Source: Aquanectria penicillioides (lineage: Eukaryota; Ascomycota; Sordariomycetes; Hypocreales; Nectriaceae). Taken from it: 64,000 nucleotides of DNA. The stretch lies in the NCBI GenBank assembly GCA_003415625.1, contig PYIU01000003.1, positions 248,001-312,000 on the forward strand, given 5' to 3'. The notes under the pieces are model-generated. The model saw only the letters and a list, made by a program, of their open reading frames with translations, made no database searches and had not been told where the DNA came from. The position numbers were made by a program, and so were the translations under genes. Positions 33,649 to 45,516 of the stretch are shown piece by piece; the first letter of the stretch is position 1, and each line of letters opens with the position of its first letter.

Positions 33649-35627
33649 CTAGTAACCATAAAGATTCACGTGTTCAGAGGTAGAAGCACGGATTCTTCGG
33701 TTCTCTCGCACAAGGAGGATGCGAATCCACCAGGCACAAAGAATAGAGCAGAGTGCAAAGCCAGCAGATGCACCGAAGCCAATGGCGTAGCGAGGCTCAT
33801 CACTCTTAGGCCAGAGGTATGCGCCATAAATGTAGCCAATCTACACAATGTTAAACTCACGATCGGTCCAATAGAGCGAAAGAAAGAAACGTACCTGACC
33901 ACCAACGTTTGTCATAGCAAGAACAACCTATGTGAATAATGCTTTAGCACACGCTTTTTCGAGGCTTGATTCATTGTAAAACTTACAGCTTTCTTCTCTT
34001 TTGTCTGGGAGAGAGTAGAGGAGGCCCACCCAATAATAACTGAATTAACAGCGTATGCTCCCATGGGGAAGATGAAGCATGCCACATAACGAGCGGCAGT
34101 GTTCAGGGTCGCAGCAGCAAGCACGAATCCAGCAATAGCAACTGACAAACCCGCGGTAATGTGCCAAGTTCGCTCATGGTAACGGCCCGAACTCCAACCG
34201 AAGCAGATTCCGGCAATGCCAGCAAAGATAAAGGGAGGGCATGTCATCACAAGGGTAATGGTTGTGTTGAAACCAAGAGTCTTCACGACGCTAGGTAGCC
34301 AAGCCTGTCAGTAGTGTGCTCTCTCGTCGTACCGATAACTCATCGAGGACAACAACTTACGTCGGGAAAAACGAATTGAATGAGCATGCTGAAAGATGGA
34401 AGTTTTGCATCAAACAGAAAAGCCATGTCCTCTTGTCGCTGCAAGCTTGCTTCAGACCTTCCCATGCTGAGGCTGGTTGATCATCAGCATCAGAGAGCTT
34501 GTCTCGCTCCATTCGGGAGTGGGCGAGCTCTCTTTCCCGCTCATTAAGCCAGCGGGTCGTAAGAGGTGTGTTCGGAAGCACCCAAAATCCGACAATAGAG
34601 ACAAGTGCTGTAATAGCGCCTTCCAATATGAAGAGCCTATGAATTTAGTTAGAACCGCATGGAGTAAGTAAATGTGAAAATTTTCAACACACCATCTCCA
34701 TCCCGCAAGTCCCGCTAGGCCATCCATTCCTGCAAAAATGCCTGCTGCGATGAGTCCAGAAAATCCAGTAGCGAGAATTTGGGCACAGTAAAGAAAGGCG
34801 ATGCGAGCTGCCACCTCTGGATCAGAATGTTAGAGAGTGATCCCCAAGTTTTTGGTTCATCGTCCACGCACCTTTTCGGGTGTAGAAAATAGATAAGATG
34901 TAGGTCGCGCCAGGATAGAACTTTTCAATTGTTAATTTCAGTGCTCTAGACGCTCAACAAGCGTGGTTCGATCCTACCGGAGCCTCAGTGACACCGAGGA
35001 AGAATCTGCAGACCACCAAACCAGCATAGCTTTTGACAAGTGCCGTGCAAGCTGTGTCCTGGTGAGCTTTGGACGCCAGATATCCAATCTAGTATACTTA
35101 CCAGAGACAGCTCCCCAAACCAGCATCCAAGAGCTCATGTACATACCAGGCTTAACCTTGGTGATCAACATGTTGCTTGGTACTTGCATCAGGACATATC
35201 CCACAAACAGGCTGAAAGGCAAAGTCAGTCGGTTCCTTGCTGCTTTGTTCGATTGGATAGGGTTTCGTACATGGAAACAGTCGTGTTAAACTCAGTTCCT
35301 GTCATTTTTAGATCCTTCTCAAGATTATTGAGACGAGCCTGAGCGATGGCGTTTCGATCGACGTAGTTGAGGAAGTACATGACGCACAAGCATGGCTGCG
35401 CGCAATGTTAGACTTAAGATTGCATGAAGGACTCTGGAATTTCGACTTGCCATGATCCACCAATCCAGCTTCCTCACTAACCGAATCTCTTCGGGGTCAG
35501 TTTTCTTCGCAGTTCCGGTGTAGTCTCGTTCTTGATTGTTCGCAGCCTTTTCGTCTTCCAGCACGCTATTGACGTGCTTTACGCCGTAGTCGTCCTTGGA
35601 CGTGCGGTTCTCTCTGATGTCCGCCAT
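33649..35627 (-). CDS. MFS transporter, allantoate permease (anion:cation symporter) family
   Basis: A 487-residue plasma-membrane carrier with ten exons. In transcript order: 35451-35627, 35271-35395, 35102-35211, 34978-35051, 34872-34920, 34693-34816, 34361-34636, 33987-34290, 33895-33927 and 33649-33840. The first intron starts with GC (GCAAGT) and is not a multiple of three, so splicing there is required. Motifs in order: DWWIM-PCLCVMYFLNYVDRN, LNNLEKDL, GYVLMQVPSNML, RFFLGVTEA, FYPGATYILSIFYTRKE, RWLNERERE, FFPTVVKTLGF and GWASSTLSQTKEKKA. All fit the DAL5-like group, which carries allantoate, nicotinate, pantothenate and other organic anions. It might import an acid for the neighbouring catabolic cluster; that is inference. 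Confidence 0.88.
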
Positions 35628-37582
35628 CTTAAACGGATTATTTCAGTTGGGTGCAAGAGATGAAAGCTGTGGGAACTGGGTTGCTGTCCGCTGTCGACTG
35701 TCCATTCTTTGTTTATTCCATCCCCTCTATTTATAACATTCCACTGTAATGCCGAAACTAGTACCCGCAGGGAATCTGGGGTAGGTTTGTGCGGGGAAAT
35801 CGTCACGTTCATCAAAGCCGGGGAAGGTGGGTACACCTCGAATTGGCTTCTCGGCGTCAAATCTGGACTCCGGGAGCACTGAAAATGGTCAAGATCTGAG
35901 GACAGGGTAGGGCTGGTCCAGATCCCTCAAGGGGCGCTGTCCATTGGATGTGGTAGCTGGCATTAGGGCTCAATGACTAATGGAAACAGCTGTGTGGGCT
36001 TGATGCCATCGTGTCTTTTGCACCGTGTCCGGGACCTAAATTTGAAGTCTAATTGCGCCTTTATTGTGTGACCACCGGTCTGTTCGCGATGGAAACGCGG
36101 CTATAGATCTCATCGGCGCCCAGTAATTGGGCCGTTCATGTCACGGTCTCTCGCAATCACACTTCACACGTGGGCACGCACCTCGACGCCAACACGAAGC
36201 GGGGTAGCCTACTCACGATGTATCACATGATAGTTTCCCCCCAGCAATGACATGATGGTGTTAAGAAATGAGTAATAGCCTTTGTCCAATTGCAGTGGTC
36301 TTCGGTGCTCGCCGGTAGGCTACCCGTAGACGGCCCATACATGGCGCCATCCGCCCTGTGAAACGATCTCCTCTGTGTTCGCCATATGCTCAGTCGTTGC
36401 ATGCCACCAGCCTTGTCGTTGCATGCCACCAGCCTTCATTCATCAGTAATTTCCTTCAATAAATCTTTTTTATTTCAATAGGCATCGGTTCAAATCAATG
36501 ATGTTTCGCACATTCCAAATATGACAAGGGTTACCTACTGAAAGGGGATCCACTGGTCTCACCGCATCCCGAGGCATTGAAGAATGTCCAATCGCTTCTT
36601 CATTATCGAATCCTCAGCTTGTTCTTATCTCTCTTTACCGATGCCCTTTTCGGTACCCATTTGCGAGCTTGTCACGTCAGGAAACGTAGTTCCCGCTGTA
36701 TGCAGCGTCGTGCAAGTAAGTGGGGTCAATCATCTCTCAGTATCTCAGAGTGGCGACAATACAATCAAGAGTACCTTGAGCATCCCACATCCAAAAGTTG
36801 AACTCACCTTGAGTACACAACAGAAAGGAAAGTTCTAATTGAATTCTCTAATTGGGTTAGTATTTCTCAGCCCAGAACATTGATCTGTTCACTGGCCCCC
36901 ACGGCTTCCAAGCTGGGTGAACCATGTCTTGCTTTCTCCGATTCAAGTAAACACATCTTAAAAACCATCACTGATAGAAGGAATACACAATGAAATTTAA
37001 TTACTCGGCATTTGCTCTCCAAGAGCAGGCAATTGCCGCCGTTTGGCTTGAATTCGAGGGCAGAACGATGTGCACTGTGGCCCATCTTACCCAGACAGGC
37101 CAGTCTCAAAGCATCTCTCTCCTCTTGCAAGGATGTTGCCATTGCGTGAGCGAACAGATTAAATTTAAGTAAAAGCTATTGTTCCAGTTCTCAATCTCTC
37201 TGACAGCCTGGGTGGCTTGACTTAGCGCCCATCCATCTCACAAGACAGCACCTCGGGTAATGTTCCGGGCTCTCAGCCTCATTCCTTGACATCTGGAAAA
37301 TCACGGCCCTAGAAATTCTCCCCTTGCCCTAAACCCAGACTGCAAAAACTTGCTGACATTTCATGCGAGTGTGATTTGACGCATCTCAGCATTGGAAGTC
37401 GGGGTGGTTATTTCCAGATATCCGGACTCGGATGTTTATACCCGGTCGTTATGTGGGGAAGTGCTTCACCAGAATTCATTAAATAGTGGTCTCAAAAGCA
37501 GCATTGATTGCAATTTGATATGGTTGAGCACGCATAATATTTCCTTGGATTTTATAAAACAGCCAAAATCTTAAATGCTATC
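35628..37582. other. About 2 kb without a recognised gene
   Basis: Short frames on both strands (for example 36577-36838 and 36867-37142) lack family resemblance. A perfect tandem duplication of a 22-bp unit lies at 36393-36436. The last about 100 bp act as promoter of the P450. Confidence 0.45.
36393..36436. repeat. Tandem duplication of a 22-bp unit
   Basis: The 22 bases at 36393-36414 are repeated exactly at 36415-36436 (unit begins GTCGTTGCATGCC and ends CAGCCTT). Two copies only. Confidence 0.9.
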
Positions 37583-39233
37583 ATGATGGCAAACGACGCG
37601 TCATTGTTAAGCCTTGCAAGACTTCCAGCGCTTGGCGTTGGTCTCGTTGCTTTGGTAGGAACAAAACTCAATATGGCCGTTCTCTGCTAACAAATCGGAG
37701 TTTGCTCTGTACGCAATTTACATCGCAGTCTATCGTCTATACTTCCATCCATTGGCCAAATACCCTGGACCATTTCTCAACCGCATTTCCCCCATTCCAC
37801 TGAGCTACTCTCTGATCCGTGGCCGACTTCCATTCTACGTGAAACAACTCCATGATGCATACGGACCTGTTGTGCGGTTAACACCCACAGAATTATCTTT
37901 CAATTCTGAAAAGTCTTGGAAAGATATTTATGGAAGTAGACCAGGTCATCAGAACTTTCACAAAGACCCAGTACACGTTGGGTCAATCCAATCCGTTCCG
38001 GGTGTAGTGACAATCACCATGGCTGGAGATGCCGATCACGCGCGTCAGCGTCGCGCTCTATCGCATGCATTTAGTACTAAGGCGCTCCTCGAGCAAGAGT
38101 ATCTTATCAAGTCATATATCGACGTGTTTCGCGACAAGATGAACGAGTTTGCTAGCACTGGGCAAGTCTGCAACATAGCTGATTGGTTTACTTACACAAC
38201 CTTTGACATCATTGGCCATCTTTCGCTCGGAGAACCATTCGGGTGTCTCACAAGTAGTGACCTAAGATTTTGGGTCCCAGTGATCTCTGAATCTATCAAG
38301 GCAGGTGCTATTGAGCAAGCTAGCCGGCGGCTTGCGACAACTGGTAGCCCGCTTCAAAACTTACTATTGAAGCTGTTTGCTCCTACAGAGTTACGCGAGC
38401 AAAGGAAGAAACATCTTGAGTATTCGAGAGAGAAAATTATGAGAAGAATTCAACAAACTGGAAGTAATCAGCACAGGGATTTCCTCTACTACCTGATGAA
38501 CCAGAAAGACAAGGACAACTTGAACCAAGACGAAATCATTGTCAATGGCGCCCTCTTTATCATCGCTGGTTCCGAAACGACTGGCAGCTTCATGGCAGGA
38601 CTTTTCAATCATCTACTCAGGCCAAAGAACAGATACATATTGGATAAACTAACGGAGGAGATCAGGGGTGCATTCAAGCGTGATGAAGATATCACGTATG
38701 AAGAGCTTGTCAAACTACCTTGGCTTACTGCCGTGCTAGAGGAAGGCCTCCGAATTTTCCCCAGCGCACCAATTGGCTTCACCAGATCCGTCCCAGCTGG
38801 TGGTGATAGCGTCGATGGTCACTTTCTCCCAGCTAAAACAACGGTATCTACCTGCATGTGGGCTGCAACCCATGCGGAGGACAACTTCACGGACCCCTAC
38901 GAGTTTAAACCGGAGAGGTGGCTTGACAAGGGCAATGCAACTGATAAGCTTGGTGCAAGTAATCCGTTTTCTCTGGGTCCTCGAGGATGCATTGGCCGCA
39001 AGTAAGTGCCAACAAAAATTTTCAAAGGATCCTTTAAATTAATTGTTCGTAGTCTATCGTACATGGAGCAGCGGCTCATCACTGCGAAACTACTGTGGCA
39101 CAATGATATTGCAATGACCAGCGATGACTCTTGGAGTCAGTGGGACCCGGAGGGCGACCACAAAAACATGAAGGTGTTTACGAACTGGATCAAGGCGCCT
39201 TTGAATGTCAGGTTGTCGCCGAGAAGGTTTTAG
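37583..39233 (+). CDS. Cytochrome P450 monooxygenase (CYP65-like pattern)
   Basis: An ER-anchored heme-thiolate monooxygenase of 517 residues. Exons are 37583-37654, 37701-39001 and 39053-39233; the first intron is only 46 bp but has a clear GCTAAC branch site. The N-terminal hydrophobic anchor is encoded by exon 1 and the start of exon 2 (ALYAIYIAVYRLYFHPLAKYPGP crosses into the Pro-rich hinge). Key motifs: AGSETT in the I helix, EEGLRIFP (ExxR) in the K helix, FKPERW, and the heme loop FSLGPRGCIGRN with Cys454; the final Asn codon is split by the last intron. It resembles isotrichodermin C-15 hydroxylase-like P450s of secondary metabolism. A degenerate copy of its last exon and 3' flank lies 6 kb downstream. 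Confidence 0.92.
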
Positions 39234-40581
39234 CTGGCGGTAATTCGATGTACTGTCAATTCGCTGAAGTCATAAGTAGATCTAGGCTTCATTCCCATGA
39301 AGATTAGACCCCGAGAACTCGATAACCTGCCGAATGATACTTGAATGGAAATATTAAGGTATATACGAACAGAGGTTTAAAATTCTTTCACATTGGATTC
39401 TAAGATGTCCTTTCATTTAGCAACGTAGCGAAGCAATGGTTGAGCATATTTAATTTTAGTTACTTGATGTTTCTTTCGTCTTCATCTCATCTTTGTCAGC
39501 GGTGCATTTCAACTTTTATCCCCTTGTGCAGACTGTTTACTTATTAGCGCGTATCGACCGAGTCACATCTCAGAAAGTCCGTTGGCCCATAAATCTACTT
39601 CGGTCACATCTCTTCAAGTACGCGGTCTAGTGTCTTCTGCGCTTCATATGGTTTTGCAAACCGCATGAGTCTTGCAGATCAAGCCGATAGTTTAGAATGT
39701 AGCACAAGCATTACCGAAAGCTTCAAATCTGGAAATGGAGACAAATGGTTAGATCTGCACCATGCTTAGATCTTCTAATATGCGATTCCGTAGAAATATG
39801 GTTGTACTATATGTGGGGGGTTGGGTCTAATTTTGCTGAGGCTGAGCGGCGATTGCCTTGTAGCCTGTCTAGAATGGCTAAGCGCCACGTCACATATCGA
39901 AGCAAATGTATCATTCACCAGGCCCAGGGCATTTGCACATTCCACAGCCATGGAAAATCTATGCCCGCACCTGGCTTGAAGCGATCCTGACCTAAACGAA
40001 AGAAAGTTTACTGTTTTAAAGCCCAGGAATGGCTGTGACATTAATAACGTCGTCTTCTTCTTATTTCAATAATCTTTTTTCTTTCGTTAATCGGCAAATG
40101 TCAAAAATCAGGTACTATAATGAGGCCTTGCCATCATCAATGAAGCTAATCTGAGACTATCGATATTTCTCCAACGATGCGGGATTGCTATGGTATTGGC
40201 GGAACTTTTCATGAATCTACCCCTTATAAGAAAAAATCGAATTTTGTTCTCACCGGGAATAATGAGCACATTTAATTTTTTAGACATTCTAACTAGATCT
40301 GACTTTCAAGCTTCCTGAACGAACATAACTAAATACTCCGCGACATTCAGTACACACATCCTGGCAACACATTTCGACAAGAAACAATTTCAAATGAAAT
40401 AAAAAAAAAGGTTATGAGATAAGAACTGGTGGCGAACCACAGCCTGAAATAAGGCAGCCTCTCACGTGCTGAGCTCAGGCATCAAAGTGCATTTTCCGCA
40501 GCCTTATATTGAGCGAAACCCCGCACTGGACTCAGCAACATCTCTCCAGAGATTCGATGTATCGTGAGAAATACGTCCAAA
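39234..40581. other. 1.3 kb AT-rich gap before the HeLo pair
   Basis: No gene recognised. Bases up to about 39335 are related to the copy ending at 45361 (see the repeat entry). Confidence 0.45.
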
Positions 40582-42615
40582 ATGGTCCCCGAGCCCTTGA
40601 CCATAACCCTGTCCTCCATTGGGGCCTTTTTTAAGTTGTTTGACGGTATCAAGGCGGCCTACTCCCTTTACACACTCACGGTCTCTTTCGGGGTTGATTT
40701 TGAACGGGCCCAGAGGCAGTTCAACAACCTTCACACGAGATTACAAGTGACATCCAGCGTGAAACTCCATTGGCTACGAGATGATCAGCGATTACTAGTT
40801 GAGGATGAAACCAGCGACCTCAGCCAGGCCATTATTTCCCAGCTTGTCCTCATCGACCAATGCAATGGAGAATGTGTCGCCCTAATGAAGAAATACAGAG
40901 ACGAGGGTAAGGGTTGTAATTACAGCTAATATTAGAGAATCCTCCCTGCTGACAGTGGCGGTATATTAGAACAACGGGCTAATGAAAAGTTGGAGAGCCA
41001 GGATGATGATAATATCACAGAAGATACGGACGTAAGCGTTTTCACATGATTTAACTGCATCTGATCCAGCCACACACGGCTGATATTGCTATGTTTCCTA
41101 TTTCAGCAGACTTCAACGAAAATTACCACCGATAGCAAGAGATCTTCCCGATGGAACCCATTCAAAAACAAACCCAGGTCAGGCAAGAAGGTTGAAAAGT
41201 CCGAAGATGAACAAGGCTCAGGCAAAACGAGGGCCTTCAAGAGCCTATTCGCCACAGGCTCACGAAAGACAAAGGACGAGGAGAAAGATGCGAGTAGCAA
41301 CGCCGAAACAAGCACAACCGGTAGCTTAGTCACGGAGACTAGGTCGACTGGATCAACCTTGGAGGTTGTTCAAGAAGAGAGTGAGCTCGCAATGTTACGT
41401 GCCAAGAAGCTGCAGAAGGAAAATACAACATGGAGAGAGCTCATGTGGGCCGATCATGACAGGGAAATCTTCTTCAAGCAGCTCAGAGATATGCGAGAAT
41501 ACATTATCGATCTCGATGCATTGATTTGTCTTCGCAGCCCCAAAGACACGAGCCCGCTGCTCCTTCAGCCACCTGAATGGCCAGTCACGCCTGGATCAGA
41601 GCATATACAAAGTGGTCTAAAGCGACTTCATGACGCCTTGGCATCCACAAATTCGGGCTCAAATAAGCCAATTGTGCGTCTGACTGTTCAGGTGAGCGAG
41701 ACACCGGGAAATCAAGCCAATTCACTATCGAATCAAGAAGGTTCGCCATCACTTGATCCGAGAGGACTGTTGTTTGTCTTTCACGCCCATCTCAGTGGAG
41801 ATTTGAACGAGCCTTCACGTTTCTTGTATGCCGAGACAATGGATATCATTCCCAGAGATGGCACAACACGGGCTCAGGGGCCTCGCATCAAGAATATCAG
41901 AGATGCGCTCACAGCTCTAGAGGACACAGATGCTACGGGACAGGTTCACACATTAGGGTACATATCTCGAGATACTGCGCCTTCGGATGTTCATCGCATA
42001 TTCGCTCCGTCCACTGGACCATGGGTAACAACTAAGACTCTCAAAGGCCTCCTTTCTCAACCAGAATTCAGCACAGCCCTCCAAGAGGTTGACAGGTTGC
42101 GGGCTTCGCGGCTGATGACGATTGCTTTTCACTACTTTGCACACGTTTTCAGCGTCACGAACCAGCCACCCCGGCCCGAAAACATACGCTATTACCGTCC
42201 AGAAGGCGAGGATGACTCTTGGGTCAATGATCCTGATGAATCTATGGTTCTCAACCCCTATTTGTCGATTGGGTTCGGAAGTCAACGTCCCCCACGACTG
42301 CCCGGGATCTCGGGTGGTCTAGCTCGATCGAAAGTGAACCCCGTAGTCGAGCTGGGCTTGGTTTTGTATCAGATTGGAAGCAGCGACTGTCTTGCATACC
42401 AGTCTGGTGTCAATAGTGTGAAGAGTGCTAAGGAGACCGCGACCAAGTCTCTACACAAATTAGATAAAATGTGCAACGGTAGCTTCACGGAGGTGGTTCG
42501 GTTGTGTTTGGATTGGAGGAATTCGATCACAGCTCCTACTGAGGGCGCAGATTACGATTTTATGGATCGAATTCGCCACTCATTACTTCGGCAGGAGGAA
42601 CGGTTAATAAGTTGA
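40582..42615 (+). CDS. HeLo-type / DUF7580-like protein
   Basis: Exons 40582-40906, 40970-41031 and 41107-42615 (introns 63 and 75 bp) give 631 residues. The N-terminus (about 1-110) has the HeLo pattern known from HET-S and related fungal incompatibility proteins: a hydrophobic first helix (ITLSSIGAFFKLFDGIKAAY), then VSFGVDFERAQRQFNNLHTRL, comparable to the FGxDYERxQLxLxxxxxRL line of that domain. A highly charged Lys/Ser linker spans about 130-220. The C-terminal half resembles DUF7580 proteins: VVELGLVLYQIGS, then an AKETATKSLHKLDKMCNGSFTEVVRLCLDW block. In the HeLo family the N-terminal helical bundle can act on membranes in cell death; activity here is not established. The next gene, same strand, starts 317 bp downstream and is also HeLo-like. 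Confidence 0.78.
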
Positions 42616-42932
42616 TTAAGAAGTGGTTAGATGCGAGAGAATCCAGGATTCAGATAGATTCTTAATGGGCATTTCCTTGTTTTGCGACTTCAGTAACGAT
42701 CCCTTCCCTCCGTCCTCAGATAAATTCCGAACCATGTGGCGTATAGTGACAGCCTGATTCTTTGACTAGCCAGCTCATTATGATGGCCGTAGCAGTTGCC
42801 TCGCTGCCTGAAATGCTCAGCCACTGCCATTAACCCCGCTTCATCCGGGAGTCATGTATCCCACCTCCCTACGTGTGTTCGCATTCCACTACCAGAAGCC
42901 ACCTATACTGAACACTATCATACACGAGCATC
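42616..42932. other. Short spacer between the two HeLo-like genes
   Basis: 317 bp with no gene; contains the terminator of the first and promoter of the second HeLo-like gene. Confidence 0.4.
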
Positions 42933-44530
42933 ATGGATCCTGTATCTGTCTTTACAAGCGTCGCAGTCATATTGGCCTTTACCAGAGACGTGGCAACCCT
43001 CGTCAAGAGGATTCGGGATCCGCTTCACACGCGGGAAATTTCAGTTTCTGCGAGCCTGACGGCTGAGCAACTCAGGCTGGCCACATGGACCGAGAACATG
43101 AATGTGAGAAATTGGCAGGACCTTGAAAACATTTTGCGAGAAGAAGACAAACAAGCGATTCGTCCCCTTTGGGACAATGTCTTCAAACTCGTCAATAAGG
43201 CTCAGACTCATGTGGGTCAACTAAACGATTCCACCAACAAATTTTATGTTCGCATGCGGTGGGCAACCGGAGAGTATGAAGAACTCGTCGAAGTTGTTCA
43301 AGCAATCCACAACATCAATGAAGCTCTCTATGCCGTGTCTACGCCTCCTCCACGATACAACCCAAGGATTGAACCGCCGCCTCCCATCGACCCTCCGCTG
43401 GAAATGCACAACCCCTCCACCTCACATGAGAGCCAGACACATCAAGACCAAGAAAACACTGATTCTGAAACGCAACCACGGTCAACGTCAACCATCTACA
43501 AATTATTCCAACAGACTGTAAATGGGCTGCTGAAAATTTGTAGCACTCCCCTAGCATCAGAAGAACTGAGTGGACAATTAGCTGCCCTGAAACGATGGCC
43601 AGGAACGTTTTTGGAAGGAGACCTGGCGCTTGATGACTTGTTAGGAAAGAAGGTCAAAAACAAGTTGGTATATGAAAACTTGAGAACAACCCTCATGACT
43701 ACCTTGATCGACATTCTTCTCTTGGAAGGTTTGCAAAATCCAGCGCCTGCCCATGACGCAACAATTCTGACTTTTTACATGCTTAGAATCCTTACTCACT
43801 TACCTCGTCACACATACAAGCCGTCAAGACGTCTACTCAATGCTGTTATCCATTGTGTCTACTTTTACTATTGATGAGGTTCACGAAATTGAGTCAAAAA
43901 GGACATCGGATTTGCAAGGTTTTGAAGAGAGGGAATTGTTTGAGAAGGGAAGTGAAAGCTTGAGCTTGGCCATCGAAGACTTATATGATTTGTTACCGGC
44001 CATCCGTTTGCTCCGGCGAGGAGAACTCCTAGACCGCGAGCAAAAGAGCTCAGCACTGACCCCAATACCAGTTCTCGCGGAGAATACTCTGCAAAGGCTC
44101 ATTGAAAATACTGACATCTTCATAAAAGCCGCAGAATCAGAAGCCTCAACTTCTAGTCTTGGTCGTGCTAAGTTGAGGATCATACAAAAGGAGAAGGCCC
44201 GTCTCGCAGAATTCGCCGCCCAGATCCCTGCTGATCAACTTGAACGGAACAAACAAGAAAGAATCCAGAAGGTTCTACTCATATTAGAGAAGTCTCTGCG
44301 TAAGCTTGATCCCTCTATCGGTTGCTTATCACTAATTTACCTAACCTCCTGATAAAGCTCATTCAGGATCCGATAAGAAGCTCGACTTGAGCCAGAACAG
44401 TAAGAAGGGGAGCCAGGACAGTAAGAAGGGAAGCTATGGTTCGAATGCTGACCGAATGAATGTCTGGTCAGAGAGACTACAGGATGTTAATGAAATCCTT
44501 GCTACAGGAGTGGATGAAGATTTAGAATGA
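42933..44530 (+). CDS. HeLo-like protein, second of a tandem pair
   Basis: Exons 42933-43728, 43787-44299 and 44358-44530 give 493 residues. The first intron (58 bp, GTTTGC...GCTTAG with a TCTGAC branch site) resolves what otherwise looks like a frameshift near 43840. The N-terminus (MDPVSVFTSVAVILAFTRDV, then EQLRLATWTENM) has the look of the HeLo-like domain: a hydrophobic helix followed by a long helical bundle. A Pro-rich linker lies near residues 130-150. The rest is predicted to be mostly helical. The C-terminus carries a short imperfect repeat (NSKKGSQDSKKGS, from a 21-bp unit duplicated at 44390-44431). No kinase, NLR or amyloid-motif segment was seen. Its close tandem position after the other HeLo protein suggests a functional pair; function unknown. 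Confidence 0.68.
44390..44431 (+). repeat. Imperfect 21-bp tandem repeat within a coding exon
   Basis: Two 21-base units (44390-44410 and 44411-44431) differ at two positions and encode the repeated SQ-N/D-SKKG segment. Confidence 0.85.
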
Positions 44531-45516
44531 ATTCAACCTGCATTATCGCAATTCGATGTTGGGCGTATACACCTGATCGCGGGGAATAGTGAATGAATGG
44601 TTGAAAGACCGGTTTGAACAATTATTAGCTCCAAGGATCTTTATCCTAGGGTTTTTATGCCAATTTTTTTGAAGTATCTATACGTCTTCGGACCTACATT
44701 TGGCAGGAATATACCATCAAAGTAGTTGGTCCTCCGGTCTATTTGATAGTAGCTCATCAAGATCACTAAGTGTATTAATCTACATCCCAAAACGTCAACT
44801 CACATCAACACTTCTGTGACCCCCAAGTCAAATCATCATAGGCTACGTTATTAAACCACGAATTACCTCTCTCTCACAAGCACTTGTCTATTGTGCCCCT
44901 AGTCTTGGGAGCAATTACTCATCAGCTTGGTGCTCGGAGGTATAGCCAGAAACCAATGGCGCGCCAAAGGGACCCACAGATGTTTACTATCTGCGAAACG
45001 ACAGTTATAGGGCTAATGATCTGGCTTTTACGTCCTGACCATGGCCAAAAGAATATCACAACAAAGCGAGACAGGAAAATCGCGCTACGGTGAGTGAATG
45101 GCTACAGTAGCGTCTTTCAAAAATCCCGGTGTCAGGAGCGGCTCAAATGCCAGGTTCATAGTGGGCTCTACAGCATGAAGACCGTCATAAATTATACCGG
45201 TGTTCACAAATTAGGTCAAAACGGCATTGCACATTGGCTTATCGCCGAGAACCGTTTAGCGGGTGATGGTTCGGTGTTCTATCAATTGGCCGGAGCCTCA
45301 CGCGGATTGAGGCTTCGCACAAAGCGCTAGGCCGCCCCGGGAACTTGACAAGCTGCCGAATTACAGTCAAAATGAAAACGTCAAACGTCTACATAAAATT
45401 GCTCCTGATGCTACAAGGTCTTTTTTGTAAAATATTCTTCAGTTGTTAAAAGAGACAAGAAACATATCAACAACTATCCTTAACTCCAACCTCACTTTGA
45501 GTGCCAATCAATCAAA
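44531..45516. other. Region between HeLo pair and hydrolase, holding the P450 relict
   Basis: Apart from the P450-like fragment at 45108-45361 no gene is recognised; the sequence is AT-rich. Confidence 0.4.
45108..45361 (+). pseudogene. Degenerate copy of the P450 last exon and 3' flank
   Basis: Aligned by eye, 45180-45361 follows 39160-39335 almost base for base. Both share GGTGTT-ACGAA/ACAAA near 39174/45199, the string TCGCCGAGAA at the P450 end, TTCG-TGT-CT-TCAATT just past the stop, and a final 27-mer matching at 23 positions (39309-39335 against 45335-45361). Upstream, the GAGCGGCTC string matches the P450 exon-3 start, including a GTAG acceptor-like site. The fragment has no heme loop and no open P450 frame. 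Same orientation as the intact P450, 6.03 kb away. Confidence 0.65.

Noticed and set aside
36867..37142. A 91-codon minus-strand gene
   Set aside because: Short, no domain, no conserved context.
43729..43874. Frameshift in the second HeLo-like gene
   Set aside because: A 58-bp intron with good branch site and acceptor joins the two frames, so no lesion is needed.
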